From Glebionis coronaria (Eukaryota > Streptophyta > Magnoliopsida > Asterales > Asteraceae), in contig CM046882.1 of assembly GCA_025667525.1 (NCBI GenBank), forward strand, positions 215,992,592 to 216,056,591: DNA of 64,000 bases, written 5' to 3'. The notes beneath the pieces are model-generated. The model saw nothing but the letters and a program-made list of their open reading frames with translations, was not told the DNA's origin and ran no database searches. The position numbers were made by a program, and so were the translations under genes. Shown one piece after another: positions 38,307 to 49,717 of this stretch (the first letter of the stretch is position 1; each line of letters starts with the position of its first letter).

Positions 38307-40274
38307 TGATTGCGGTAAAACTACGCTTTTAGGAAAAAGACGTATAATGGGAAAGTATTAATCGACACGGTTTAGGAAAACCGTGAAGATGAAAAAGTGC
38401 GAGTTCGTTCTCGGCGGAGGTGTATGTTTTGTGTGACAATTATATAAAATCAAAGTTTGGATTAGTTTCATTTTTGGTTTTGAGAGAGAAAAATAAAAGA
38501 CGAGCTACAACTACGATTACACTACGACGTAATGACGAAAAACGACGACGTAAATACGTAAAACGCGACGAAATTAAAAATTTAAGCTAAAAATTAATTT
38601 AAAATTAAAACTAAGTTTAAAATAATATAAATAAGAATAAAAATTCAATAAATAAATTTCTAAACCTTTTATTAATTAAAAATTCAATTTTAAATGATAA
38701 TTAAAGCCCTAAAAATAAATATAATTAAGAAAAGAGCCCAAAATATTATTTTATCAATAAAATATCTCAGTTATATTATTTAAACACTAAAAGGTATTTT
38801 TCCTAAATTTTAGAAACTATTTTTCTATTTTTTAAAACACTGAAAACACTTTTAAAACCAAAATAATGATAAAAAATAATATAATAATGCTAAAAATAAT
38901 ATTATTGTTTCAAAAATCCTATTTTATAATACTTAACACTAGAAAAATAGATAATGTTGTAAAAACTAAATTTTATCACTAAAAGACATAATAATTTGAA
39001 TTAAAGACTAATTAAACTCAAATTAAATCTAAAAAAATAATTAAAAAGAGTGAACAGTGAAACTTTTTCACTAAAAGTCTTAAAATAATAATCTTAAACT
39101 ATGAAAATTTTTAAAACTAAAAAATATGACTTTTTTGCACTAGAAGACAAAAATATATTTAAAGAAAATCAATTAAAACACAACTAAATCTAAAAAAATT
39201 AAATGAGCAGTAAAATAAGATTAAGTTTTACTTAAAAATCTTAAATAAAATAACCAAACAGGGAAGGTTAATGCTACCAGTGGGAACTTTGTTCCCACTG
39301 CTTGACCACAGAAACAAACAAAGTGGATTTGAGAGATATTGAGTTGGTTTCTTTGGGAGACAAAGTCACCCCCAAAACCAGCTGGGTTGTGGGGAGTCAC
39401 AGCAAGCACAAAAATCAGCAGTCCAATACAAGAATAACACAAAAACGGGCAAAAATAAGTTGCTGATGTAAAAGGCTAGGTCTGGTGGGTTTATCTGGTC
39501 TGTTTGACCACTTGGGTGGGTTTTGGTTGGCCAAAACTTGCCCAAGGCACTACCAATGCACAAACAAACAAAAGTCCTAGATTACAATAACTCTAATAAG
39601 ATTACAAGATTTGGGCTCAAATCATACTAAAACTAAATGGTTTTACTCTATTGATTGTTTATGCTACTTTAACAAGATTTTACCAAGTGAAACCTGTTTT
39701 AACTACCAATATCAAAACCAATTACTGATTAAACCTACTACAAGTTATCTATGTGTGTATGAGTGGTTTTAAGCTAACCTTGTGTTACTCAAAGCTGTTT
39801 AAACCCTAAACCCAAACACCCCTTAACCTAACTGTTAACAAAATTTTACAAAGGATTTTCAAATTAAACACTTAAAACTAAATACCCTCTATCTAACATG
39901 CATAAAAAACAATGTTCAAGCACAAACAAACTCATAAACCAACATATGAACAACCAACACACAAAATCACATGATCACTTAAAAATCATAAAAAACTACA
40001 AATAGGGTTCAAGCAGGAAATACCTTAGCTGAATGCCTTCTACTTGGGATTTTCAAGCTTAGAAAAGCTGATGGGAAGTGTAGAGAAGCCCTTGTTGAGG
40101 TCTATAACAAACCAAGGGTAACAAATGTCTTCAAAACAAAATGAAAATGATGATGGATTATGGGTCTTGTTTTGGATCTTGCACCCTGCACAAAACTCAA
40201 TAGAACAAGAACCAAACTACAAGCTTATATAAGCTAAGCTCATAAGCTAGTGTCAAGTAGCTTATAGGCTGGCT

Positions 40275-40283
40275 TATATAAAC
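40275..40283 (-). promoter_or_regulatory. Possible TATA box in element F 3' LTR
   Basis: TTTATATAA on the minus strand; a second similar site near 40226 makes the choice uncertain. Confidence 0.3.
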
Positions 40284-41719
40284 AATAAGTACAAAGAGAG
40301 ACTAAAAACTTGGGACAAATTCTTGAAACACAATATTTTGAAACCACACTTTTTGAAACTAATAGAAACTTAACAAAAGCTTAACATAAAACTGAAACCA
40401 ATCTCAAAAATCAACTTTCACTTCATTTTGATCTTGGATACAAACTTTTGAAAAACTTTTTCAAAATCTTTTTAACACGAATTTTTAATAAAAGTTAATC
40501 TAAATTTGCATAAAAAGTAAATATTTGATGCTAAGAAGAACAATAATATTTGGAACTCAGTATTTGCACAAAGATTAAAATTTCATTTTCATTAATAATT
40601 TAATTTTTTACAAACACTGGAACAAAGGGAATGCCACATGTTGGCTTCTCCTTTTTTACTAATCTATAGAAGATACTAGAAAGCAAAAACCCTAAAACAT
40701 AAAATTCCCTAAAAACCCTTAGACAAATTTTCAAACTTTGGTCAATCTTGGACATGTGATGAGAAATCTTGAATGTAATGATCTTGGACGTTCAATCAAT
40801 CCTTTGGGACAGAGGAATTGATTTGGGACGTTGATATACTGAAAATATGCTAACATTGCCATTTTTGATGTGACAGGGGACAATGGGGGACCCATTTGTG
40901 GTCACGGGAGAGGTGTTTTAGGATGTGGGTTTTGGTGAGGATGGTAACAATTGCTGATCTCGAAGTAATTAGGGCAAAGCCCTTTGGTTTGAGTGAATGG
41001 GATTTTTAGGGTTTATGTATAAGCTGGGTTAGGGAGGGGTCGTTTGATTTAGGATTAGGGGTTAAATGGGTTTAAATTTTTGTTTACCACCAAAAATAAT
41101 TAGTATAAACAAATCTTAAAAACCTGTTATATTAATTATGTAAGTGGAAGGTGACATAGCATGGTGGAGAGTGGTGATTGGTTGGGAGGGTAAGTTGGGG
41201 GTACGTGGCAGGGTGTGATAGGGTGGGGTGGAGTTTGTTGTCTGGCCAAAAATGGTCCTCATACTCTCATTCCTTTGTCACTCAACTTTCAAACTACTCA
41301 AAAACAAAACTCCTTTGTTATACAAGTTTATTTTATCATACTTTTGCCATAAAAGGTTTTAAAACTTGTTCCAAGGGTCTTTCTTGCAATATCAACATTC
41401 TTCAAGGGCTTTAATGATATAATCTTGAAACTTAAGGACCATACTTGTAACTTTTGAGATTTACACGGGTCAAAAGTGACAAGACTTCAAAAGTTGAGTG
41501 ACCAATCTTGCCAAATCTTAAAACTTCAAGGACTTCAATGGAAAATCATGATTCGGGTCCGGTTCTTTGTCCGACTTCGTTTCCCGTGTTCATTTTTTCT
41601 TGATTCTTGTGATCTTTTGTTGATTTCACGATATCCGTACCTAAAATACACAATGAACAAACACAAGCATATTTTGGGGTATTTTAATGATAATTTAAGC
41701 GCTTTAAGCCCGATTTGGA

Positions 41720-41751
41720 TGATGAGACTATGTATAATTGCAGTCTCATCA
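41720..41751. repeat. Terminal stem-loop of element F LTR
   Basis: TGATGAGACT and AGTCTCATCA, a perfect 10-bp inverted repeat around a 12-nt loop, placed exactly at the LTR start next to the PPT. Confidence 0.85.
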
Positions 41752-41767
41752 CTCCCCATACTAAACC
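41752..41767 (-). promoter_or_regulatory. Element F polypurine tract
   Basis: Minus strand reads GGTTTAGTATGGGGAG directly before the LTR start. Confidence 0.75.
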
Positions 41768-42115
41768 ATTGTCGTGGCCCCATGCAATTCTAGAATTAAG
41801 TATCACAACACTTACAAAATTCATATTTATGTGACATTTATTGAAGACGTAAACTTAAATAAATTACTACACGTGTTTTAGACATAATGTATTGTTTTCA
41901 TCACGATTAAGTGACTTTTAGGGTCAAAGAATAAGAACACGTGAATGCCTCATAGAGATAAGTTCGTCATCCTTGATTTTCACCAAATCCCATGCTAAGT
42001 GTGTAACGAGATCATTGTCATTATAAGTTAGCAACACAATCATTACTCATGAGTGTTAATTACAAACTTAGACTCCCTTATTCCTAATTGGTATCTCTTA
42101 TATATTATTTTCGTC

Positions 42116-42890
42116 TTAATGATCACGAGGATACATCATTGACTTATTTTGATATTTTATTAAGGCCGAAAATAAAGTAGCACGATTTAATCGATAGTTA
42201 GCCGAAGGACACGATTTTTTAAAACGGCTTCTCGGGATCTCCTTAAGTTCATATCTTGGCATAACCCGTTTCACGATTTGAGACCTTTCTCGAACCGATA
42301 TTTGGCATGTGTTTCGAACTTCAAATCTTGGAAGACGTTCTTGAAATAATGGTCTTCTCTTCATATATGGAATTTCTTCAAACTTGGACCACGACTTCAT
42401 CATTTTTATTCAATCTTTATTTGGGATTTTAATATACAGCGATCCGCCTCCTTTTAGGACTTGGATATATTTATCCTCATACCTTGTTATGGTCTTTTTG
42501 GATAGACTTCTCCATGATCTTTAGGGGAGTATATTGCTTCTCGTCGTGTGTCTCGATCCTTCATATTGATTTTTAAATAATGATACTTCACTTCATCTTG
42601 GATCTTTAGCAACAAAATGGAGTTCCTCATGCCTTGTGAGGGCCTTTTTGGAACTTGCCAATCTTCGCATCCCGCTTCAATAAGTTATGCCTTGGCTATG
42701 AACTCTATTCGAACACGAGCAACTTTTAAACGATCTTGGGCTAGAAGCTAAGTAACCTTTTAAATCGTACGACCTTACTTATTGCATTTATTTAAACAAA
42801 AGCGTGGGGAGAATAAGCTAATAATTGCTACACATGAGATCGTGAAAGATTACGTGACTTATAATTGACTCTATCATTTCTCGTCCTCAT
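42116..42890 (-). other. Post-coding block of element F shared with element E
   Basis: Aligns in element orientation with 56110-56940 of E, despite divergence elsewhere. In F a 95-codon ORF (42403 down to 42116) is open across part of it, rich in Arg, Lys and Pro (EIPYMKRRPLFQERLPRFEV). The corresponding stretch in E has stops and frame changes, so a protein is not well supported. It may be the remnant of the region that carries env-like ORFs in some Athila elements, but I see no signal peptide or membrane segment. Confidence 0.6.
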
Positions 42891-43118
42891 TTAAGAGACT
42901 TTTCCTAATAAAGTTAAGGAATCGAAGCTAAGTGCTCAACACGCACGGTCGAGTAAAAAATTACTCTTATTCTCACCATCGGATAACCTACATTCGTGTC
43001 TTAAACACCAATGAAAAACACGAAATTTTTTAAAATTTGGCCATTTTTAGCCTTATTTTGCAACAAAAAGATGAAAATTGGATTGCGTGGTGATGTAAGT
43101 AAGGTGAAGTATCTACTC

Positions 43119-43183
43119 ACCCCCCATACCAAAACTACACATTGTCCTCAATGTTTCGAGTCTAGGGGTAAAACACCCCCATA
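43119..43183 (-). promoter_or_regulatory. Stem-loop and G-run motifs after the coding region of element F
   Basis: Minus strand: GTATGGGGGTG near 43173-43183, then ACATTG-AGGA-CAATGT (43139-43154), then GGTATGGGGGGTG (43119-43130). The same stem-loop with a flanking G-run occurs after pol in element E. Confidence 0.55.
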
Positions 43184-43636
43184 CTAGAGACATAGTTGAA
43201 TGCTTAATCTCGAGCATGGAAAGAGTAAAACGAATAACCTAAAAGCCGTTTATAAATTATGCTAATAAGATAAACGTTAGAACATAAAAGGATATCATCG
43301 GATATCGGAATCTCCAAAGGCAACGATCTAAGCTCGAGTGCTCCGTAAAACGAACACGATAGGCTTCAATGACGACGATGAACCTAATGAATCACAATCA
43401 CAAATAACCACAGAACAAACGTTGGAAGAGCACAAGTCCCCGCATTACAGTATTAGAAAACGATAATATTTACAAGGATAAGCATAAGAATCCCCCACGA
43501 GGCACCTTGTTTTTGATAACCGAGTCAAAAGCTCGACTCGAATCCCCATAAATGTGATCATTTAGGGATAATCATGGTTTGGTCATCTTTGGTGGGGCTT
43601 ACATGATAAACAATGACTAAAAGTACATGGAGTACT

Positions 43637-44002
43637 TTAAAAACCTGATATACGTATACCAGGGTCAAAGATAACGCCGTTTTCGGATGAAAGACGAAAC
43701 AACGCTACTTCAACCGAAACCAAAACCCTTTGGGGGTAGAAGAAAAGAGATGAGAAGTAGAATGGTGGGACAGTGGGTAAGTCACTAGAACCATGAGCTA
43801 CTCGAGGTAGACTCACACCAAGCAAATAGATAATTTTTCCATTTATTGCATCAGTGGAAGACCGAGATTTCCCTTTACAAGCAATTCCGGGATCGAATAT
43901 CTCGCCCTCGGTGGAGAAATGTGAGGGAACATAAGGGGCTTCCCCCACACTAAAACCACACACACCATCGTCAAAAGGAATAGACGAGGTGGTAGAACTC
44001 AT
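43637..44002 (-). CDS. 121-codon ORF of unknown function in element F
   Basis: Open from ATG at 44002 in element orientation, downstream of the protease-related ORF, where RT would sit in a complete element. Contains two IFDPGI words and a hydrophobic stretch near FYFSSLFFYP. I recognise no family and no RT or integrase motif. It may be a chance-open frame in non-autonomous filler sequence. Confidence 0.25.
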   Translation of the reverse strand: MSSTTSSIPFDDGVCGFSVGEAPYVPSHFSTEGEIFDPGIACKGKSRSSTDAINGKIIYLLGVSLPRVAHGSSDLPTVPPFYFSSLFFYPQRVLVSVEVALFRLSSENGVIFDPGIRISGF

Positions 44003-44473
44003 ACAACATGGTGATGACGAAGTTAAACATGTAGAAAAATCTTTTAAACCAATTTTAATTTTTTTCCTTTTTCATCGTTCAAAAACTCTTTCTAAAAACC
44101 CGATTTTATGATGTCGAAAATATTTGGCGTTTCAAACTCAAGATTAGTCACGCTAAAAATCCTCACATTTAAGTCGCGGTTAGGGGGTGGTGGATTGTAT
44201 AAGTTCTCAAAACGTCGATCAACAAAGAACACCGCCCCCTCGGGTCAACATATTCGTCATCCTCATGATCGTGCATCTCATCGATTTCTTCATCATAGAT
44301 GGGTTTGTCAAACCAAGGTTTTTCATTCCCCTCATGTAATATTTTAGAAACTCTCTCGAAGAGATCACGATCAAGCATAAAACTATCATTCTTTTGTGGT
44401 AAACGTCATTCTCAAATGAGGAGTGTTGATTAGGTAACTCCTCGAGAATGGGATTTATGGTCACGTGAGTTAG

Positions 44474-45115
44474 TTAGTCATCGAAAATAAGACGTTCCAA
44501 CTCATTAAGTTCATCCTCAATTTTCGAAAGATCAACCTCACTCGTAGGTGGAAGTGAAGGCAAAAGAGCTAGCTCTCGTTTGATAATTTCCTCAATCTCA
44601 GGATCAAACTCGTAATCATCGTACTTACCACAATTATTTTTAGGAGAATCAAAAATTGCTTGTGGATTTTTGAGTACGTGATCAATCTCGACAAAATCAC
44701 CATCGTCATCGTCAAAGAAAGAGTCCATGTGGGCACTCACAACCATGGTCGTACAAGCCCTAGGGCTACGCTTAGGTGACTTTTCTAAGATGAGAGGATC
44801 GATGTCGATGAAACCTTTAGCCTCAAAGGGTGTTGGGCTAGGAAATGGAGGCACTTTGATCGAGTTAGAAGTTGAAGCCTCCAAGACGTGGTCCTTCGAA
44901 GGTGGTGAAGACGAGTCCATTTTGGTCATTGTCGTGATGGCACTAACGTCACCCTTCAGAATACGTTGTTCACTTGTTTCGCCAAGTACATCCCAAAGTG
45001 ATTTTTCATCCATAAATCTACGAATACCCTTTTGAATTAGGTACACGTATTCTTTATCATTAAAATCATCATATTTAAAACCATTCATTTTAATTCTTTC
45101 AAAAGATGCGTCAAG
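44474..45115 (-). pseudogene. Element F post-protease ORF (acidic linker), split by D
   Basis: 204 open codons from 45088, and the same frame continues across the D insertion into 59616 and up, since D plus its target duplication adds 14,505 bp, a multiple of three. Composition is acidic and Ser/Pro-rich (FFDDDDGDFVEIDHVL, EIEEIIKRELALLPSLPP). Athila pol has such a spacer between protease and RT, but here RT never follows; the frame ends at TAG/TAA and gives way to unrelated ORFs. Confidence 0.55.
45111..45115. repeat. Left target-site duplication of D
   Basis: TCAAG; matching copy at 59616-59620. Confidence 0.9.
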
Positions 45116-47739
45116 TGTGACAATCCGTCAATTTGAGGACGTTATTTTATTCTCAAGTATTATTTATAATCATTATTTTATTGTTAGTTTATGAACTCAC
45201 TCACTTTTGGGAAGAAATTAGGGCTTACGTGCATAATTTAACGTCTTTTACGTTTAAACCAGGAACCCTAGGTTTACGTATTTACGCTTTTGCGCTCCGC
45301 TTTTGATGAGATAATTTTTATTAGAATCGTTTTGTGCCGTAGATTCATAATTTGTAAAAAAAAAATTCGTAAATCGACCCGAGGGCACGTAAATCAAGGA
45401 AACTAGAATCGAGGAGTACCCGTAAAATAATGGGGATGAAACAAGTTTACACTTGTCCCACCCCCCACTATGGGTGGATTTCACAAGCGGTGACACCCCT
45501 TTGGTGTCAAAATATTAAGCTAACTAGAGACACTTGTCTCATAAGCTCATAAGATACAAAAACCTAAACTTCTCTCACACACCTCACACACATGCAAGTG
45601 TAACAAAGAAGCTTACCAAAAACTCTCTCCCTCTCCCTCTCTTTCTGTCCAACACCACCACCATACAACCATTTCCATCAAATTTTAACCATAAACTTAA
45701 CCTATAATCAACATATGCTGATGGCTACTTAAAAGGAGGTTGTTTGTTGGTGATTATAACTTGTGAAAAGAAGTTTTCATGGAGTCCTACGGATGATTTT
45801 CAAGAAGGTGTTCATACATTTGAAGATTTCAAAAAGCTGTCTTGCTAAGTTAAAGATTTGGTGACAAGATCAAGCCTTGTTTATCCAAAATCTCATCTTT
45901 TTCATCATATTGGTTGGTATAAAGATTGTTTCTTTCTACCATCCTATTAATTTTTGTAAATGTATTCATCTATTTTTTTCAAAATGTATATGTATGATGG
46001 TGATAAATGATGATCAATATATTGCATGGGGATTTTGTGTCACTAGATCAGGTTAAAAAGGATAAAACTACAAGTAAAAGTTGATAAAATATAAACTAGT
46101 TATGTAGGCTGTAATAAACAGTAACTTTCAATGTTTTTACTTGATTAAATAGATTTGATTATTATATATAATGATAGGTAAATGATTTTTACATAAGTGG
46201 TGAATTGGCCACACAATGGAATGTTAAAAATGAGCAAGATATGGCCAAAACACTTTTGTGGTACTAATCTGACTGATCTGTTTTGGACGAATTAAAACTA
46301 ATATTTAGAGGCTGTTTGAGAAGGAGACATAGAAGAGTTATTTGTAGAGCATATCATGTAGTTTATACTGTCAGAATTTGGGGTTCCAACTCCTTGTTGA
46401 ACTCAAGATATGGTAAAAATGGTGAACATGAGATTTTACATCAGATTTGACTATAAGGTATATAATATTAAAAGGCCACTTGAAGTAAAATACTATATAA
46501 AATAAGTATATAAAAGTAAGTAAATGTAAATAAAAACTATAGAATATGTTTATATACTATAATGAATAAATATCTCATTTTATAAAAATAAAACTCAAAT
46601 GGTTTTCAAAACTACAAACTCTATATAAATTTTACGTCTTTTCGGCTAAAACCGAAAGGATGGCGTTTTCGCAAAATAAAACATAGATGGTATGTAAACA
46701 CCTTTGACAAGTAAAAATCGACAAACCCGAGCTTTGTAGCATATGGACCCATAATGGACCAAATTAGCCTTGTTGGACCACTAGGTCCAACTAGTTTGGT
46801 TTATCACTATTGGACTTGCTCATGGGCTTAACCCACTTGGGCCCAATATATGATTATAGGCCTGGTCATAAATAGATAAATGGATTAATATAATGTATTG
46901 TATTCTTAATGGGCCTATTGGGCCTTAACATATAAATGGGCTAAACTTAGCGTAACTGGACTAAGTTAACTAGAAGCTTAACAACTAATAATGTTGTGTA
47001 AAGTGATAAAAACCCCACTTGATCATCATGATTATGACTTGATTACATATACATGATAACTTTTTATGAATATTACTCGACATAGTCTAAGATCGAGTAT
47101 TATTTATCTAGGTTTCCCGTGATCGAGACACGCACCGTACATCTTAATTGCCGATAACCCGCCTTCCAAGCCAACGTGAGTTCATAGCCTCGCACTCTTT
47201 TAAATGTTTTATGAAATGTTTTATAAACCCGCGAGGGAGATAACATGCTAGTTTTAATAAAATAGAACACGGGTGATCCTGATTGTATGTTTATTGATAT
47301 GGACCCGATTGATTGGATGACCCAATGAATGATTGAAATGGATTATTATTAGTTAGGTTATGTCACTATAAGTCCCATTAGCATGAATTGTGAACTACCG
47401 GGAGTTGGTAGATGCTTATGCATATAATAGTACTAATTGGGGGAGATCACCCCAGTTCGCGTCTTGACGGCTGATCTCCGTTGTGTCACATTGATTGGCA
47501 AGCGAATTTATGTATGAGAGGGATATTTTAGCGTGATTTTTGTGACAACACGCTGTTTTAGACGAGCGAATGAATTCCGGGATAACTACCCGATATATAT
47601 TACATAAAGGTAACAATGTCATGCGGCTATAATAATCCGATAATAATAATGACAATGGTAACACTGAGGCTGTGGTCTCAAGAATAGTGTATGATATATG
47701 ATTTGAATTATAATATATTACCTGACTCACCATATGGGG
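45116..47739 (+). repeat. Solo LTR D, part 1
   Basis: Aligns with the first roughly 2.65 kb of the LTR of C. It retains a version of the segment deleted in C's 5' LTR (near 45550-45740). The last 5 bp (TGGGG, 47735-47739) are the target copy of E. Confidence 0.88.
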
Positions 47740-48170
47740 TAATAAGTGTGAAAAAACTTATCCTTTCACCACTTATTTCCAATAATAACAAGACCAAAAC
47801 GTGTATTTTATGTCATAAAAGTCGGAATTATGCGTGGTTTGTGTTTTTATTGTGTTTTAGGACCAAAAGATGAAACAGGAAGAAAACACGGGCTTTCACG
47901 GGCTTTTATCGAAGAAAACGAGAAAAGACAAAGTCAAAAGATCAAGAGTGCTTAAAAGACGGATGTCCAAGACATATTCTGAAGATTTATTGAAGGACAA
48001 GTCTAAAGACGGAAGTTTAATGAAGTCGAAGAACTCGAGTCTAAATAAATGAAGAAATGTTAAGACGAGTTTAATTAATCTCGAGACGACATCGAGAAAG
48101 ACAAATGAATTAAATCGAGTCGAGAAGAAAAAGAAAGAAGGAAGCACCACGCATGCACTTCCCACTTCCC

Positions 48171-48177
48171 TATAAAT
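48171..48177 (+). promoter_or_regulatory. TATA box of element E 5' LTR
   Basis: CCCTATAAATACCC, a strong plant TATA context; conserved at 57685-57691. Confidence 0.75.
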
Positions 48178-48178
48178 A

Positions 48179-48201
48179 CCCTCCTAATCACATTAGGAGG
48201 G
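48179..48201. repeat. Perfect 10-bp hairpin beside the TATA box
   Basis: CCCTCCTAAT-CAC-ATTAGGAGGG; occupies the stretch between the TATA box and the expected start site. Conserved in the 3' LTR at 57693-57715. Confidence 0.85.
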
Positions 48202-48762
48202 TGGTTAGCTAGTTTTATTTTTTTTCATATTTTTCTTTCTTTCTAGTTTTAGAGAGATTTCCAACTTTCTCTCACTAAGTTTCATTCTTTTCTTTCAAGT
48301 TTAAGGTTTGAATCACTCCTGTATTTGGATTTCATCAATCTTATCAAGTTAAGCTTTTTGTTCTTTAATCTCTTTCTACCTTTCTTTATTTTACTTTGTT
48401 CTTAATCCGAAAGTTCATGGTTGATCCGATTGGTTCTCGATTCGCATTGATTTTGGTGTTTCGTGATTAAAAGGTTAAGCTTTCTTATTCTACATATGCT
48501 TTTGAACGTATAAGATATAAGCTCTTCATGCTTATTGGCTTATTCGATTATTTGGCTTATTTACTTTTTAAGTTTTTCTAAAAGATTTGTTGTTCTTAAA
48601 TCCGTTTTATGGAAGTTCGAATGTTTTAGATTTCAAAAGTTTTAGAATTCGTGCTTATTTACTCTCTTATAAGTTTGAAAATGCTTATTGGTTACTGCTT
48701 ATTGGCTTGAGCTTATTTCCCTTTTGGACGCCTTTGCCATCTTAGGAGGGTTTTACTTGGTC

Positions 48763-49135
48763 CCGATCTGATTACGATTGCATAGCTGCGATCTGGTTCC
48801 TTCCCTGGTACGATCCACGCCCACGATCACCTATTGCGATCTGGGGTGCGATCGGGTTTCTCCTCCCTGCTTTGATCGCATTGATTGCGATCGGTTTGTT
48901 ACGATCCAGAACCACGATCAAAGACCACGATCACTCATTGCGATCGTGGTTTCGATCTGGTAGTACGATCGCCTCTCCCATCGTACTAGTGAGTATGATC
49001 GAGTCCCTTTTGTTGTAATCGCATTGAGTGCGATTGGTGGGTACGATCCCCATTGCGATCAGGTTACGATGGTAAGTTACGATGGAAGGTTACGATGGAG
49101 TTGCGATGGAATGGTTGCGATCTGAGTGCGTTCGT
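48763..49135. repeat. CGATC-word array in element E 5' LTR
   Basis: About 26 CGAT/ATCG words in roughly 370 bp, most as GCGATC or ACGATC, with a frequent spacing of 12-13 bp (clearest near 48901-48970). Counterpart at 58281-58655. Confidence 0.9.
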
Positions 49136-49473
49136 AGTGCGCATTTATTTTAGTCTTTGTTCTATTTTCCTAAGTTTCAAATTTACTCTTTCCCACCTTT
49201 TGGCTTAGTATATTTTAAACATCTTTTATAGTTTCAAATCATTTACATTTTAGTTTCCTAGGTTGCAAACTTTTATTTGTAGTTTAATTCTAAGATTTCC
49301 ATTTTACTCAACGACAACTTTAATTACTTGCATTTAGTTTAAAAATTAGATAACTAAACCAAACCATTCTCTTGTTCACCAAAAGGAAATTGAGTCGCAC
49401 TTTAGACTGGAAATCAATTCCAAAAGATTCGGACGATAAGATTTTATACTTGGGGTAAAAGCCGTGTATTAAA

Positions 49474-49489
49474 TGGCACCGCTGCTGAC
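49474..49489 (+). promoter_or_regulatory. Element E primer-binding site
   Basis: TGGCACCGCTGCTGAC, two nt after the LTR end; a variant of the Asp-tRNA site (TGGCGCCGTTGC...) seen in F and typical of Athila. Confidence 0.7.
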
Positions 49490-49717
49490 TCTTTTCGTTA
49501 AGATTAACGGTTTCTAGTGAGAGACGCATTGAATTTTGGGATCCGTTCTTTGAACGTTATTTTCCTTGCTTCAAATATTTTCAAAAATCCTAAATAATAT
49601 ATAATTCTTCAAAAATACAAAAACATTGACAAATCATAAAAAGCAATTCTTTGCCAAAGGTTTGCACCAAAAAGATTATATAGATATTCTCTCTGTGTAT
49701 TTTTCTTCTGCAGGTGT
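49490..49717 (+). other. Element E leader
   Basis: Short untranslated leader between PBS and gag; no motif seen. Confidence 0.6.

Larger units (their letters stand above)
38307..41751 (-). repeat. Element F 3' LTR
   Basis: 3445 bp. On the minus strand it starts TGATGAGACT within a perfect 10-bp stem-loop and ends GCAATCA. Compared with the 5' LTR it lacks 105 bp at 39261-39265, between GGGAA repeats. A possible minus-strand TATA (TTTATATAA) lies at 40275-40283. ORFs inside are shared with the other LTR copy and are not convincing genes. Confidence 0.92.
47740..49471 (+). repeat. Element E 5' LTR
   Basis: 1732 bp. Contains a start-site inverted repeat (47740-47763), a TATA box with downstream hairpin (48171-48201) and a CGATC-word array (48763-49135). 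Matches 57254-58990 at roughly 97-98% by eye. Confidence 0.95.

Noticed and set aside
39221..39563. Overlapping minus-strand ORFs with a copy at 63727-63975
   Set aside because: LTR copies of each other in element F; overlapping frames, no motif, one copy disrupted by an indel.
47870..48165. 60-codon plus ORF and antisense ORF, repeated at 57384-57679
   Set aside because: Lys/Ser-rich frames upstream of the LTR TATA box, present twice only through LTR duplication.
48763..49135. Possible CRISPR-like array
   Set aside because: The repeated word is only 5-6 bp with irregular spacers in a plant LTR; no CRISPR repeat structure or cas genes.
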